A stretch of DNA of 64,000 bases from Marivita sp046592965 (GCF_046592965.1 NZ_JBISBV010000001.1:124001-188000); one strand, 5' to 3'; counted from the first letter of the stretch, positions 52,234 through 62,030 are shown. Made by a program: numbers and translations. The notes: a model not told the origin generated them from the letters alone.

Positions 52234-52947
52234 ATGGAAAACGCCAGCTATGTAACGCTCACTCGTCAATCGGGCTTGATGCGCGAGATGGAAACCATCG
52301 CGCACAATATCGCGAACGCAGCAACAACCGGATTTCGCCAGCAGGGCCTGGTTTTTTCTGAATATATTCAGGCGCTAGACGGCAGCGACAGCCTTTCCAT
52401 GGCCGCGGCTCGGGTCAAGAAGACGTCTACCGCTCAGGGCGTTCTCACTCAAACCGGTAATGCGCTGGATTTTGCAATCGAAGGATCCGGGTATTTTCAG
52501 CTCGAGACGCCCGATGGACTTCGGCTGACCCGATCGGGCGCGTTCAACATGGATGCGACTGGAGACATCGTGAACTCTGATGGATACCGGGTTCTCGACA
52601 GCGGTGGCGCACCGATCAACGTTCCAGCAGGCGGCGGCGATGTAAGCGTAGCGCCGGATGGGACAGTAAGCCTTGGCGATCGTTTGCTTGGCCAGCTCGG
52701 CATCGTCGAGCCGGAGGTTGGTGCCGATCTCGAACGGGAATCGGGCGTTTTGTTCAAGACCGAAGCAGCTGTTGCGCCATCGGAGGATGGCAAGATTCTC
52801 CAAGGTCACCTTGAAGGTTCCAACGTTGATGCGATCTCACAACTCACCCGCATGATCGAGGTTCAGCGTGCGTATGAGATGGGTCAAAAACTTCTCGATA
52901 TGGATCACGAGCGGTCGAAAACCGCTTTGCAAACACTGATCAAATAA
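52234..52947 (+). CDS. flgF: Flagellar basal-body rod protein FlgF
   Basis: 237 residues from the ATG at 52234, with GGAGG before it; the TTG 15 bases earlier lies inside fliQ. It has the rod motif (AHNIANAATTGFRQQGLVF), a central beta domain typical of FlgF/FlgG (AIEGSGYFQLETPDGLRLTR), and the C-terminal IEVQRAYEMGQKLLD helix. It forms part of the proximal rod. Followed 11 bases on by flgG. Confidence 0.93.
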   Translation: MENASYVTLTRQSGLMREMETIAHNIANAATTGFRQQGLVFSEYIQALDGSDSLSMAAARVKKTSTAQGVLTQTGNALDFAIEGSGYFQLETPDGLRLTRSGAFNMDATGDIVNSDGYRVLDSGGAPINVPAGGGDVSVAPDGTVSLGDRLLGQLGIVEPEVGADLERESGVLFKTEAAVAPSEDGKILQGHLEGSNVDAISQLTRMIEVQRAYEMGQKLLDMDHERSKTALQTLIK

Positions 52948-52958
52948 AGGAGGCGACA

Positions 52959-53744
52959 ATGCGCGCCCTGAAAATTGCAGCGACCGGAATGACGGCTCAG
53001 CAGATGCGAGTCGAGATCATCTCGAACAATCTCTCGAATATGAATACCACTGGCTATAATGCGCGCCGGGCGGAGTTTTCGGATCTCCATTATCAACAGG
53101 TTGCACGCGCCGGTACGGTAAACGCATCAGATGGCACTGTTTTGCCAACCGGTGTTCAGGTCGGGCTTGGCGTGCGTCCGGCGGCGGTATCGATTCACCT
53201 TGCCCAAGGGTCTTTGAGTCAGACAAACTCCGATCTTGACGTTGCAATCGACGGCAACGGTTTTCTCGAAGTAGCGATGCCGTCCGGCCGAACAGGATAC
53301 ACACGCGACGGATCTCTCAAACGCGATGCAGAGGGCGTGATAGTTACATCCGAGGGCTTTCCCGTCGCTCCCGAGATCGTGATTCCGCAGGATGCGCGCA
53401 GCATCTCGATCAACCCCGAGGGCGAGGTTTACGCTTATTTCGCCGACGCCGCCGAACCGCAAATCCTGGGGCAGATGAACCTTGTCGGCTTTGCCAATGC
53501 CAAGGGGCTTGAAGCGTTGGGCGGAAATCTTTTCGGCGAAACCGAAGCATCCGGTGGTCCGATCGTTGCTACACCAGGCGAAGATGGTCTTGGCACTCTC
53601 CGGCAAGGGTATCTTGAAGACAGCTCTGTCGATCCGGTGCGCGAACTCACCGAATTGATTGAGGCACAGCGCGGCTATGAGTTGAACGCCAAGGTGATTT
53701 CAGCCGTCGACCAGATGCTTGGCGCAACGACACAGGTGCGGTGA
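52959..53744 (+). CDS. flgG: Flagellar distal rod protein FlgG
   Basis: 261 residues, close to the standard FlgG length. Rod motif NNLSNMNTTGYNARRAEF, the AIDGNGFLEVAMPSGRTGYTR segment near 100-120, and the C-terminal IEAQRGYELNAKVISAVDQ helix. It forms the distal rod inside the P and L rings, whose proteins FlgI and FlgH are also encoded here. The stop overlaps the flgA start by one base (TGATG). Confidence 0.96.
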   Translation: MRALKIAATGMTAQQMRVEIISNNLSNMNTTGYNARRAEFSDLHYQQVARAGTVNASDGTVLPTGVQVGLGVRPAAVSIHLAQGSLSQTNSDLDVAIDGNGFLEVAMPSGRTGYTRDGSLKRDAEGVIVTSEGFPVAPEIVIPQDARSISINPEGEVYAYFADAAEPQILGQMNLVGFANAKGLEALGGNLFGETEASGGPIVATPGEDGLGTLRQGYLEDSSVDPVRELTELIEAQRGYELNAKVISAVDQMLGATTQVR

Positions 53745-54163
53745 TGCGACTGACCCTCCCACTCTTATTGGCTATCGGTGCAACTCCTGCGTTTGCGGAT
53801 ACGGTGTTCGCGCTCAAGACCCTTCGGGCGAAAGATGTGATCACCGCCGACAGCGTGCACGTCAAAGACACCGACGTGGCCGGTGCCTTGCGATCTCTCG
53901 ATGCCGCAATCGGCCAAGAAGTGAAACGCGCGGTTTACGCCGGGCGGCCAATTCTCGCAGCCAACATCACGAAGCCCGCATTGGTTGAACGCAATCAGGT
54001 CGTCCAGGCCAGCTTTATCTTGAATGGCCTTACGATCGACACCGAAGTTCGCGCGATGGAGCGTGGCTCGGCGGGCGATATTATTCGCGCGATGAATATG
54101 ACCTCCCGCGCAACCATACACGCCGAAATTCAAGACGACGGCCGTCTGAAGGTGCTGCCCTGA
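53744..54163 (+). CDS. flgA: Flagella basal body P-ring formation protein FlgA
   Basis: 139 residues from the ATG at 53744, which overlaps the flgG stop as TGATG. A signal peptide (about 1-19, ending PAFAD) directs it to the periplasm, where FlgA chaperones FlgI into the P ring. It is the short form common in alphaproteobacteria, with the SAF domain retained (ALKTLRAKDVITAD). flgH starts 1 base later. Confidence 0.9.
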   Translation: MRLTLPLLLAIGATPAFADTVFALKTLRAKDVITADSVHVKDTDVAGALRSLDAAIGQEVKRAVYAGRPILAANITKPALVERNQVVQASFILNGLTIDTEVRAMERGSAGDIIRAMNMTSRATIHAEIQDDGRLKVLP

Positions 54164-54164
54164 T

Positions 54165-54896
54165 ATGCGCATTGTCCTGTTGACCCTTTGTTTTACCACA
54201 GCCTTTTTGGCGAACTGCACACGCCTTGACCACATCGGCAAGCCCCCCGATTTGACACCGCAAACCAAGAGCGTCGAACGTCAGGCGATGATCTACTCCG
54301 GCTTGCCCCTGGCAACGCAGGACACGTCACCTTACCGGCGTGCGTCATTGTGGAGCGGCGATCAAAGCTCGCTGTTCGGCGACCGCCGCGCGTCCACCAC
54401 CGGAGACATCCTCACCGTTCTGATCGAAATTGACGATGAAGCCGAGATCTCGAACTCGACATCTCGCGGACGGTCATCGACGGAATCGCTTGGCGTTCCG
54501 CAATTATTCGGCTTGCCGCAACGAAAGAACAAAGCCCTGCCCGACGGCGCGAGCCTGGACAACGCGGTTGAGATGGATTCTTCAAGCCAGAGCGACGGAA
54601 GCGGGTCCGTGCGCCGCAATGAAAAACTGACGCTGCGGATCGCAGCAACAATCACGGGTGTTTTGCCAAACGGAGTATTGAGCATAGAAGGCATTCAGGA
54701 AGTGCGCGTCAATTTCGAACTGCGCGAATTGCTCGTCTCTGGATTCGTGCGCCGCGCAGACATCACCCGCCAAAACGAAATCACATACGACAAGATCGCT
54801 TCGGCTCGTATTTCCTATGGTGGCCGAGGTCAGATCAGTGACGTGCAGCAACCCCGGATCGGACAGCAAGTTCTTGACGCGGTTCTTCCATTTTAA
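54165..54896 (+). CDS. flgH: Flagellar L-ring protein FlgH
   Basis: 243 residues. The N-terminus has a hydrophobic signal ending in a lipobox-like LANC (LTLCFTTAFLANC), so it is a lipoprotein, as FlgH usually is. The region SLFGDRRASTTGDILTVLIE matches the family. It forms the L ring in the outer membrane. It lies 1 base after flgA and 14 bases before fliL. Confidence 0.95.
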   Translation: MRIVLLTLCFTTAFLANCTRLDHIGKPPDLTPQTKSVERQAMIYSGLPLATQDTSPYRRASLWSGDQSSLFGDRRASTTGDILTVLIEIDDEAEISNSTSRGRSSTESLGVPQLFGLPQRKNKALPDGASLDNAVEMDSSSQSDGSGSVRRNEKLTLRIAATITGVLPNGVLSIEGIQEVRVNFELRELLVSGFVRRADITRQNEITYDKIASARISYGGRGQISDVQQPRIGQQVLDAVLPF

Positions 54897-54910
54897 GCCA
54901 AGGCGACGAT

Positions 54911-55408
54911 ATGATTAAAAAAATTCTACCTCTCATCTCGCTGATCTTGGGCCTCGCGGCAGGTGGCGCCACTGCAATTGTTCTTGCGCCCACAGCACAG
55001 GACACTGCCGTTGAAGGTGGAGAAGCCGCGCACGAGCGAAACGATGTACAGGCCGGCGACGATCATGGCTCCACAGCGTCTGACACCGAGATAGTCAAGC
55101 TTCCCAACCAGTTTGTCGTACCGGTCATCCTTGATAATCGCGTTCGCGCGATGGTGATCCTGACCGTGGCCCTCGAAGTCGAACCCGACCAGGCGGATCA
55201 AGTGCGTACATTAGAGCCCAAATTGCGCGACATTTTTCTGGCGGAACTTTTCGATCTCGCGGCCCTCGACGGGTTTCGCGACGAGTTAATCTCGCGCAAG
55301 ACACTCGAGTTGGTTAAAGCATCCCTGACCCAACGCGCAAAAGACGTTCTCAATCACAGGAATGTCAGGGTTCTGGTCACAGATATGGCTCGTCAAGACG
55401 TACACTAA
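54911..55408 (+). CDS. fliL: Flagellar protein FliL
   Basis: 165 residues with one N-terminal membrane helix (about 5-27) and a periplasmic domain (QFVVPVILDNRVRAMVIL near 70-90, VRVLVTDMARQDV at the end). FliL is associated with the stator and helps keep it engaged. It ends the plus-strand run; its last 4 bases overlap the end of the facing fliJ-like gene. Confidence 0.92.
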   Translation: MIKKILPLISLILGLAAGGATAIVLAPTAQDTAVEGGEAAHERNDVQAGDDHGSTASDTEIVKLPNQFVVPVILDNRVRAMVILTVALEVEPDQADQVRTLEPKLRDIFLAELFDLAALDGFRDELISRKTLELVKASLTQRAKDVLNHRNVRVLVTDMARQDVH

Positions 55409-55827
55409 GGCCGCTTTTTCATCTCGAACAAGGCGTAGGCGCGATCAGCCTCGCTTTCCAGATCCGGTTGCTTCTTTTCCAAATCCTCTAATAAAATTGA
55501 TACGCCCAAGCGCTTCCGCAAGGCGTCCTTCAGGGCATGCTCAACCGCGCGCCCCTGTAATTCTGCTTTCTTTACCGAAGGCTGAAGCTGGCGTCTTTCA
55601 ACGGATAACCTGCGCAAACGCAGTTCGTAGAACCGAGAAATCGAAGGTTCGCTTGCTAAGTTGTCGTTCAGAGTCCGGGCCAATAATTGCTCTTGCTGCA
55701 AAATTGCGGATTGTTGCGCGGCTAGTCTATCTTTCTGGCGGCGCTCCTGCGCCAGTGCAGCCCCAAGTCTTTCCACCCTGGCATCCAACGCATCCAGTGC
55801 TTTTTTCAGCCCGTCGGATTTTTTCAT
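55405..55827 (-). CDS. FliJ-like coiled-coil protein
   Basis: 140 residues, almost all helical, with long charged coiled coil (about 1-115: KKALDALDARVERLGAALAQ) and no membrane segment. Composition, size and position directly after flhB (4-base overlap) fit FliJ, the chaperone-like stalk that helps FliI and contacts FlhA. Primary sequence of FliJ is poorly conserved, so this rests on context. It is the last gene of the lytic transglycosylase-flhA-fliR-flhB unit. Confidence 0.6.
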   Translation of the reverse strand: MKKSDGLKKALDALDARVERLGAALAQERRQKDRLAAQQSAILQQEQLLARTLNDNLASEPSISRFYELRLRRLSVERRQLQPSVKKAELQGRAVEHALKDALRKRLGVSILLEDLEKKQPDLESEADRAYALFEMKKRP

Positions 55828-56897
55828 GATTTCTTCATCTTCTGAATGCGGCGTGCGTATCCGATTGCAGCCGCAACGGCTTTGTAGTGATCGTGGTCAA
55901 TTGTCATGCCGATTTTCACGTTCGCATACAGCTCGCGCGCCGTGGGAGGATCGCGATACAAGGGAACTCCGGATTGAATAGCGATTTCGCGAATTTTCCG
56001 GGCTGTTTCATCAGTCCCTCTCGCGACACATTTGGGAACTGACTGCCGATCTCCGGACCACTGTAGCGCAACTGCGAAGTGGGTTGGATTGGTGATCACG
56101 ACCGCTGCCTTCGGGACATCAAGAAGCATGCGATTGGTTGCGATTTCTTCTGCCTTTGCACGTCGCTGTTGCCGGATATTATCGTCACCCTCTTCGTTTT
56201 TATGTTCGTCTTTCAATTCCTTGTGCGACATCCGGTTCTTTTTGGCGTGTTCATGCACTTGCCAGAACGCATCAATCACTGCAAAGACACAATAGGCGGC
56301 ACCTGTATACCAGAGCCACCTCAGTGCCACCTCATAGATATTGGCGAGCGCCATGTGGGTTTCCCGCAATATCGCCACCTCAAAGAGGCGATACGTATCC
56401 GCAGCAAAGACCGTCATGATTCCGGCAAAGACAGTGAATTTCGCGAAGTTCTTGAAAAACTCGAACAATCCAGACGGGCCATACTTCTTTTTGGCGTTTG
56501 CAATCACGGAAATTCGGTTAAGTTTTGGCTTTAGCTTGTCTGCTGTGAAAAGAACCCGTTGTGTTCCGATCAGTCCCATCAGCACAACCGCGAACGGTAC
56601 AAGGAAAAGGGTGATCAAAAGTGGCGCAATCCATCCGGTTACCGCACCAAACACCCCAGCGCCGTTTTGTGCTTCGGGCACCTCGACTGCTTGGGAAATG
56701 AACCCTTCGATGTCGCGCACGATCTTCGTCATGGGTCCATTGAAAATAACGTAGATCGCGATCAGAAATAAAACCAGGACGACGAGATTGACCACATCCT
56801 GAGATCGGACAATCTCGCCCTTCTTTCGCGCCTGCTCCAGTTTTCGGCGCGACGCCTCGTATGGCTTGTCTCCTTGATCTTCGCCGTCGTCACTCAT
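55824..56897 (-). CDS. flhB: Flagellar export switch protein FlhB
   Basis: 357 residues: four membrane helices in the N-terminal half (about 30-210) and a cytoplasmic domain that contains the autocleavage site N-P-T-H in VVITNPTHFAVAL (about 263-275). FlhB switches substrate from rod/hook to filament proteins together with FliK. Start overlaps fliR stop by 4 bases; stop overlaps the fliJ-like start by 4. Confidence 0.97.
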   Translation of the reverse strand: MSDDGEDQGDKPYEASRRKLEQARKKGEIVRSQDVVNLVVLVLFLIAIYVIFNGPMTKIVRDIEGFISQAVEVPEAQNGAGVFGAVTGWIAPLLITLFLVPFAVVLMGLIGTQRVLFTADKLKPKLNRISVIANAKKKYGPSGLFEFFKNFAKFTVFAGIMTVFAADTYRLFEVAILRETHMALANIYEVALRWLWYTGAAYCVFAVIDAFWQVHEHAKKNRMSHKELKDEHKNEEGDDNIRQQRRAKAEEIATNRMLLDVPKAAVVITNPTHFAVALQWSGDRQSVPKCVARGTDETARKIREIAIQSGVPLYRDPPTARELYANVKIGMTIDHDHYKAVAAAIGYARRIQKMKKS

Positions 56898-57661
56898 TTC
56901 GCGCTCTCAAACGGCATCATCAAAATCGTCAGCGCTCTTTCCCGCCAAACTGTCAAAAGGAGTTCGTGATGTATCTGCAAGAAATAGATCGAATACAGGG
57001 CTACAAATGGGATACCAATGAAAGATACCATGAATTGCGGCATTGCCTTGTTCACAAAACCGATGAAAAGATAATAGACAAAAAACAGGCTGATGAACCC
57101 CGATGAAAGAACCACGGCGTTGACGAAAAGAAAGTTGAGCAACTCCGAGGATTTTTCTGCGAAATAACCCCATATTTCGGCCCAAATCGGCAGTTCTACG
57201 AAATAGCTGGCCGCAAAAGCATAGACGATTTGATCGTCGAGCGTCGTTGAAAATATCAGCGCCAGTCCAGTGACCGTTAGGATATGGCTCATCACCGGCA
57301 TGGGTTCAGTGGCATTTCCAAGCATTTGCGACAGGGACACTGTCTGGCTGATCATCGTTCCGGCGAGTTCCAACAGGTAAACGATTCCGCGCGCAAAAAG
57401 TCCGATGAAAATTCCGAACGAAACTTCCTTGATTGCAAAGAAAAATAAATCGCGCGCCTCCAGACTTTCCGCGGGCAGGTAGGGCTGTAAAACAGGAGCA
57501 ATAGCCACCGACAAAAACAGAGCAATAATAAGCCGAACACGCGCCGAGACATAGCTTTCACCATATCCCGGCGCGAGGGAGATGGCGGCAGCGATGCGAA
57601 GAAAAACAGCGAATACAAGCCACACCTGATCGGTCAGTTCGCTCAGGAGACTCTCGCTCAC
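56894..57661 (-). CDS. fliR: Flagellar export gate protein FliR
   Basis: 255 residues with about six to seven membrane helices; FGIFIGLFARGIVYLLELAGTM near 85-105 and MLGNATEPMPVMSHIL near 115-130 are family motifs. It is a component of the FliPQR export gate. It lies 2 bases after flhA and overlaps flhB by 4 bases. Confidence 0.95.
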   Translation of the reverse strand: MSESLLSELTDQVWLVFAVFLRIAAAISLAPGYGESYVSARVRLIIALFLSVAIAPVLQPYLPAESLEARDLFFFAIKEVSFGIFIGLFARGIVYLLELAGTMISQTVSLSQMLGNATEPMPVMSHILTVTGLALIFSTTLDDQIVYAFAASYFVELPIWAEIWGYFAEKSSELLNFLFVNAVVLSSGFISLFFVYYLFIGFVNKAMPQFMVSFIGIPFVALYSIYFLQIHHELLLTVWRERALTILMMPFESAK

Positions 57662-57663
57662 CC

Positions 57664-59748
57664 CTAGGCCGCGATCGTTCCGACCAACGCCGGTTTTGCG
57701 TCAAGTCCGATTTCTTCAAACGCCATCACGGGGTTGGCGATCCCTTTTGCGGTCAACAAGCTGCGCAAGAAGCGCCGCCGCCGACCTTGCGTAATCAGTG
57801 CTGGAAATACGCCCTTTTGGCCAGCTTTCGCCATCTCCTCGGCGATGCTTTTTGCCAGACGCTCGAAATCCTTTGGAGGTAATGCCACATCCGGTGCGCC
57901 ACGATCGTTGGACACCTCACATTCCTCAAAGCGCTTTTCCCAGTCCGACGCAAGATGAACCAACGGAATTGTTCCGTCGTCGCGCCGCATCGACGCGACA
58001 AGTTGGAAGCCCAATCGCTGGCGTACGTGTTCACACAACGATTCGGCGGTGTGCCCCTGACCACGCGTCTCGGCGATGGCTTCGAGAATAAGTTGGAAAT
58101 TGCGGATCGAGACCTGTTCGTCCAACAGGAGCTTGAGAACCTGCAACAGCGTGTCGGTCGGCACCTTATCGGGAATCGTTTGTTCGATCATCACGCGATT
58201 GGCTTCGGCGCGCGCGGGGTTGGAGAGCGCACTGAGCTCGTCGAGCAATCGTCTCAGGGATTTCATAGTCAACAGCCGTCCCAGATTGCGCTTGACGACT
58301 TCAAGAAGGTGCGTGGCCAGAACCTCGCTCGGAGAAACAACCGTCAACCCGTTCATTTGTGCATCTTCGCGTTCGGAAAGCTGAATCCAGCGGGCCGGGG
58401 CGCCATAGACCGGCTCTTCAACATCGGTGCCTTTCGGCAACGCCGTCGCACCTTCGGGTATCAGCGCCAGCATCAGATCAGGATGCAGCACACCCCGCGC
58501 AGCTTCAACGCCATGAATACGCACGATATAAGTGCCATCAGGCAGCGTCGCCTCATCGGTCAGGCGCACCTCGGGCATGATGGTGCCAAAACTTCTGGCG
58601 ACATGCGTTCGCATGTTGGTGATGCGGGAATCCAGGCCGCTGGCGGGGTCAAGGACCATATCCACCAGATCGGGCGCGAATTCGAGATGCACGTCGTCAA
58701 GGTCAAGCATGTCCCCAATCGGGCGATCCTTGGCAAGAACCACGGGCTCCTCTTGCTCTTGGTCCTCCTCCGCCAATCCGGCCGTGCGAGCGACCCAATA
58801 TGCCAATCCTCCCAAGATCATTCCGCCGGCGAGGAAAGGAACAAACGGCAAGCCTGGCACCAACGCAAATAGCACCATCAGAACCGCGACCGTGGCCAAT
58901 GCCGCCGGATGACGACCCAGTTGCGATGTGATGGCAAGGTCGGTGGCACCTGTCGCACCGCCCCGAGCAAGCAAAAGAGCGGCCGCAATCGAGATGATGA
59001 CAGCCGGGATTTGCGTGACCAACCCGTCTCCCACGGTGAGGATGGCATAGGTTTCAAATGCTGCTCCGACGGGCATACCGTGTATCACGGTCCCCATGAT
59101 CAGCCCGACCAGGATGTTGAGCAGCGTAATCAACAGGCCCGCGACGGCGTCGCCCTTGACGAATTTCGAAGCGCCGTCGAGCGAGCCGAAAAAGGTGGTT
59201 TCCTGCAATTCGGTTTCTCGCCGCGCGCGCGCTTCGGCATGGGTGATCGCGCCTGCGGCCATGTCGCTGTCGATGGCCAGTTGCTTGCCCGGCATTCCAT
59301 CGAGCGCAAAGCGCGCCCCAACTTCGGCCATGCGCGCAGCGCCTTTGGTGATGACCATGAAATTCACGATCAGCAGAACGCCAAAGACGACAAGGCCGAG
59401 AAACACGCTGCCACCCATCACGAAATCGGCAAAGCCCTTGATGACGTTACCGGCAGCGTCCGTGCCCGTGTGTCCCTGCCCGATAATCAGCTTGGTCGAA
59501 CTGATATTGAGAGAGAGGCGCAGCATGAGCGACGCCAAAAGAATGGTCGGGAATGCCGAAAAATCAAGCGGTCGTTCGACAAACAGCGTGACGGTAAAGA
59601 TCAGGATCGCCAGCGCGAATGAGGTGGCCAGCCCGATATCAAGCACGAAGGCGGGTACTGGCAGGATCATCATGACAATCACAGCCATCAACGCCACTGC
59701 CAAAACGACGGTGGGCTTGCCAAACAGGTCCTTGATGCTCGCGCCCAT
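57664..59748 (-). CDS. flhA: Flagellar export apparatus protein FlhA
   Basis: 694 residues. The N-terminal half (about 15-330) carries eight membrane helices with the conserved FERPLDFSAFPTILLASLMLRL-type block near 50-75 and the FHIPEP-type loop near 140-170 (TKGAARMAEVGARFALDGMPG). The C-terminal half is the cytoplasmic substrate-docking domain. It is the central, proton-linked export component. Its ATG overlaps the stop of the lytic transglycosylase by 1 base (TAATG). Confidence 0.97.
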   Translation of the reverse strand: MGASIKDLFGKPTVVLAVALMAVIVMMILPVPAFVLDIGLATSFALAILIFTVTLFVERPLDFSAFPTILLASLMLRLSLNISSTKLIIGQGHTGTDAAGNVIKGFADFVMGGSVFLGLVVFGVLLIVNFMVITKGAARMAEVGARFALDGMPGKQLAIDSDMAAGAITHAEARARRETELQETTFFGSLDGASKFVKGDAVAGLLITLLNILVGLIMGTVIHGMPVGAAFETYAILTVGDGLVTQIPAVIISIAAALLLARGGATGATDLAITSQLGRHPAALATVAVLMVLFALVPGLPFVPFLAGGMILGGLAYWVARTAGLAEEDQEQEEPVVLAKDRPIGDMLDLDDVHLEFAPDLVDMVLDPASGLDSRITNMRTHVARSFGTIMPEVRLTDEATLPDGTYIVRIHGVEAARGVLHPDLMLALIPEGATALPKGTDVEEPVYGAPARWIQLSEREDAQMNGLTVVSPSEVLATHLLEVVKRNLGRLLTMKSLRRLLDELSALSNPARAEANRVMIEQTIPDKVPTDTLLQVLKLLLDEQVSIRNFQLILEAIAETRGQGHTAESLCEHVRQRLGFQLVASMRRDDGTIPLVHLASDWEKRFEECEVSNDRGAPDVALPPKDFERLAKSIAEEMAKAGQKGVFPALITQGRRRRFLRSLLTAKGIANPVMAFEEIGLDAKPALVGTIAA

Positions 59749-60416
59749 TAATTTGTCCTGTTGAAGTCGATGAAGGGCGTGCTTCCAGACGCGTTCGCCA
59801 TAAATAAGGAACCGGGTCGCGCGGTGCCGCTTCGGGCAAACAGGGATTGGACGGGTGCTGGTTTAGGCTTCGCCACTTCAGGCGGGCTCAAACTTGCGAC
59901 CCGAGTACGGAAATCGCGAAACTTGATTTTGTATCGTTCGGCATATTTCGGCGTGCGACTGTGGTACGCGCCCGCAGCCTCTGTCCAGTTGCCGAATTCG
60001 TCGTAGAGGCTTTTGAGAAACCCCGCCGCATGTGCCGCGTTCAGGTCGGGATTGAACATATCATCAAGGCTGCGAAATCCGTCGGAGTGCCAACGGTAAT
60101 TGATCTGGAAGCACCCGATGTCGATATTGGAGACCCCGCGTTTCACCTTCGAGAAAACGTATGTCCGCGCCTCGTCTTCGGACTTGAACCATGTTCCATC
60201 ACCGGCGTGGTTCACAGTCCAGGGCCACGGCTCGATACCGCTGCCCCGGCCGGTCTCCAGCCGAGTGATGGCCAACATCACCTCTGCCGGAACACCGGAT
60301 TCTTGCGCCGCGCGGTAGGCTGCGGCGTCGCAGATGTTGGCCTGCGCAATCGACACGCCAAAACCGCAAATCAGCAATCCCAAACAAACGGATTTCACCC
60401 AAGTCGTGACCGGCAC
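59748..60416 (-). CDS. Flagellar-associated lytic transglycosylase (SLT domain)
   Basis: 222 residues with a signal peptide (about 1-27), so periplasmic. The SLT-like domain (about 28-165) has the catalytic glutamate in ITRLETGRGSG, GCFQINYRWHSDGF, NPDLNAAHAAGFLKSLYDEF and WTEAAGAYHS, all typical of lysozyme-fold transglycosylases. The C-terminal 55 residues are a proline-rich linker and a short tail. It overlaps flhA by 1 base, so it is built with the export apparatus and likely opens the peptidoglycan for rod growth, as SltF does in Rhodobacter. No FlgJ is encoded here. Confidence 0.88.
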   Translation of the reverse strand: MPVTTWVKSVCLGLLICGFGVSIAQANICDAAAYRAAQESGVPAEVMLAITRLETGRGSGIEPWPWTVNHAGDGTWFKSEDEARTYVFSKVKRGVSNIDIGCFQINYRWHSDGFRSLDDMFNPDLNAAHAAGFLKSLYDEFGNWTEAAGAYHSRTPKYAERYKIKFRDFRTRVASLSPPEVAKPKPAPVQSLFARSGTARPGSLFMANASGSTPFIDFNRTN

Positions 60417-60429
60417 AAGAACCCTCGCA

Positions 60430-60447
60430 TTCTGCGGTTTGGCAGAA
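60430..60447. repeat. Hairpin upstream of the lytic transglycosylase
   Basis: TTCTGC-GGTTTG-GCAGAA: perfect 6-bp stem, 14-31 bases upstream of the gene start. It may be in the leader RNA or an operator. Confidence 0.35.
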
Positions 60448-60463
60448 CACTACGTCCGAGTTC

Positions 60464-60479
60464 GTTAGGATTTGGTTAC
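60464..60479 (-). promoter_or_regulatory. Weak CtrA-like site before the transglycosylase-flhA unit
   Basis: Minus-strand GTAA-CCAAATC-CTAAC, two mismatches from TTAA-N7-TTAAC. It is the weakest of the set but in a comparable place, 48-63 bases from the gene start. Confidence 0.3.
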
Positions 60480-60496
60480 GGCGCTTGGATCAATTG

Positions 60497-62029
60497 TCAG
60501 AAAAGCGCACCAACGATGGCAACAAAACCACCGCCAACGGCAGCGCCAAAGATAAGAGAAAGCATGATGAGCCTGGCCTTATCTTGGCTCGGCTCTGGCT
60601 TTTCCTGCGCCTGTGCAATCAGAAGTTGCTCCATCAGAGTGGGCAGCCGCGGCCCGAACCGTGCCAGAACAATCGCTGTCTTGCCAAGGTCTTTGGCGAA
60701 AGCCCGCGGGCCAATGCTCGTTTTAATGTAATCTTCGACAATCGGCCGCGCCACATCCCAGATGTTCATCCTGGGATCAAGCGACCGCGCCACACCTTCG
60801 ACCACCACCATCGTGCGTTGCAACAGGATCAGTTCCGTTCGCGTCTCCATTCCGAAACGTTCTGTCACTTCAAAGAGATAGTTCAAAAGACGGCCCATTG
60901 AGATGCGTGTCGCATCCATTCCGAAGATGGGTTCTCCGACAGCGCGGAGCGCACGCGCAAACGCATCGACGTCGCGATCGGCGGGTACATATCCGGCCTC
61001 AAAATGAACCTCGGCGACCCGCTTGTAGTCGCGCCGGATAAAACCGAAGAGAATCTCGGCATAGACTCGGCGGGTGTATTCGTCGATCTGGCCCATGATA
61101 CCGAAATCAAGTGCGATGATATCTCCGTTCGGCGCAACCTTGAGATTTCCCTGGTGCATATCGGCGTGGAAAAACCCGTCACGCAGCGCGTGTTGCAGAA
61201 ACAGTTGCAACACCCGCTCGCTGAGCGCGACGCGATCGTGTCCTGCCGCATCGAGGGCCGCATTGTCACCGAGCGGCACGCCTTCGGCCCAGTCCAGCGT
61301 CATCATACGACGGCTCGATTTGTCCCATTTGATCGCCGGAACCTGAAATCCCGCATCCTGCGCCGTATTGGCGGCAAATTCCGACGCCGCCGCAGATTCA
61401 AGACGCAGGTCGAGCTCGCCCATGACCACGCCTTCGAAATGGGTGATCACGTCCTTGGGGCGCAGACGGCGAGACGATGGCGACAGCACTTCAATCATGC
61501 TGGCCGCGAAATAGAAGGCGTCGATATCCTTGCGAAAATCCTTTTCAATCCGTGGACGCAGCACCTTTACCGCAACGGTTTCGCCCGATTGCGCCACAGT
61601 GGCTTTATGCACCTGCGCGATCGAAGCGGCTGCAACGGGTTCGCTGAAGTGAGAAAATAGCGAATCGACCGGAACACCAAGTTCGCTTTCAATCGTTTGC
61701 TTGGCTTCGGCTATGGAAAACGGAGGAAGCTTGTCTTGCAACACCCGCATTTGCGTCGCCAATTCTTCGCCCACAACATCGGGGCGGGTGCTCAGAACCT
61801 GACCGAACTTGATATAGGCGGGGCCAAGCGCCGTCAGCGCACGGGGCACAGGTGGAACCGATGGATCACCGGAATACCCCAACCACTTGAACGGCCAACC
61901 CAACAATCGCGCGGCAACACGTAACGGTTTGGGTGCATCAAAGGCGTCAAGCACCACGCCCATTGCTCCCGTACGTTCCAGCGTTGCGCCTGTACGGATA
62001 AGGCGCAAGATATTGTGCGGACCGCGCAT
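60497..62029 (-). CDS. ubiB: UbiB, ubiquinone biosynthesis ABC1-family ATPase/kinase-like protein
   Basis: 510 residues. The family motifs are present: KxGQ in YIKFGQVLSTRPDVVG (about 91-106), the alanine-rich loop PVAAASIAQVHKA (about 130-142), the catalytic segment ADMHQGNLKV (about 290) and DFG in ALDFGIMGQID (about 305), plus two C-terminal membrane helices. It is needed for ring hydroxylation in ubiquinone synthesis, although it is not itself a hydroxylase. It starts 1 base after the ubiE stop. Confidence 0.96.
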   Translation of the reverse strand: MRGPHNILRLIRTGATLERTGAMGVVLDAFDAPKPLRVAARLLGWPFKWLGYSGDPSVPPVPRALTALGPAYIKFGQVLSTRPDVVGEELATQMRVLQDKLPPFSIAEAKQTIESELGVPVDSLFSHFSEPVAAASIAQVHKATVAQSGETVAVKVLRPRIEKDFRKDIDAFYFAASMIEVLSPSSRRLRPKDVITHFEGVVMGELDLRLESAAASEFAANTAQDAGFQVPAIKWDKSSRRMMTLDWAEGVPLGDNAALDAAGHDRVALSERVLQLFLQHALRDGFFHADMHQGNLKVAPNGDIIALDFGIMGQIDEYTRRVYAEILFGFIRRDYKRVAEVHFEAGYVPADRDVDAFARALRAVGEPIFGMDATRISMGRLLNYLFEVTERFGMETRTELILLQRTMVVVEGVARSLDPRMNIWDVARPIVEDYIKTSIGPRAFAKDLGKTAIVLARFGPRLPTLMEQLLIAQAQEKPEPSQDKARLIMLSLIFGAAVGGGFVAIVGALF

Positions 62030-62030
62030 G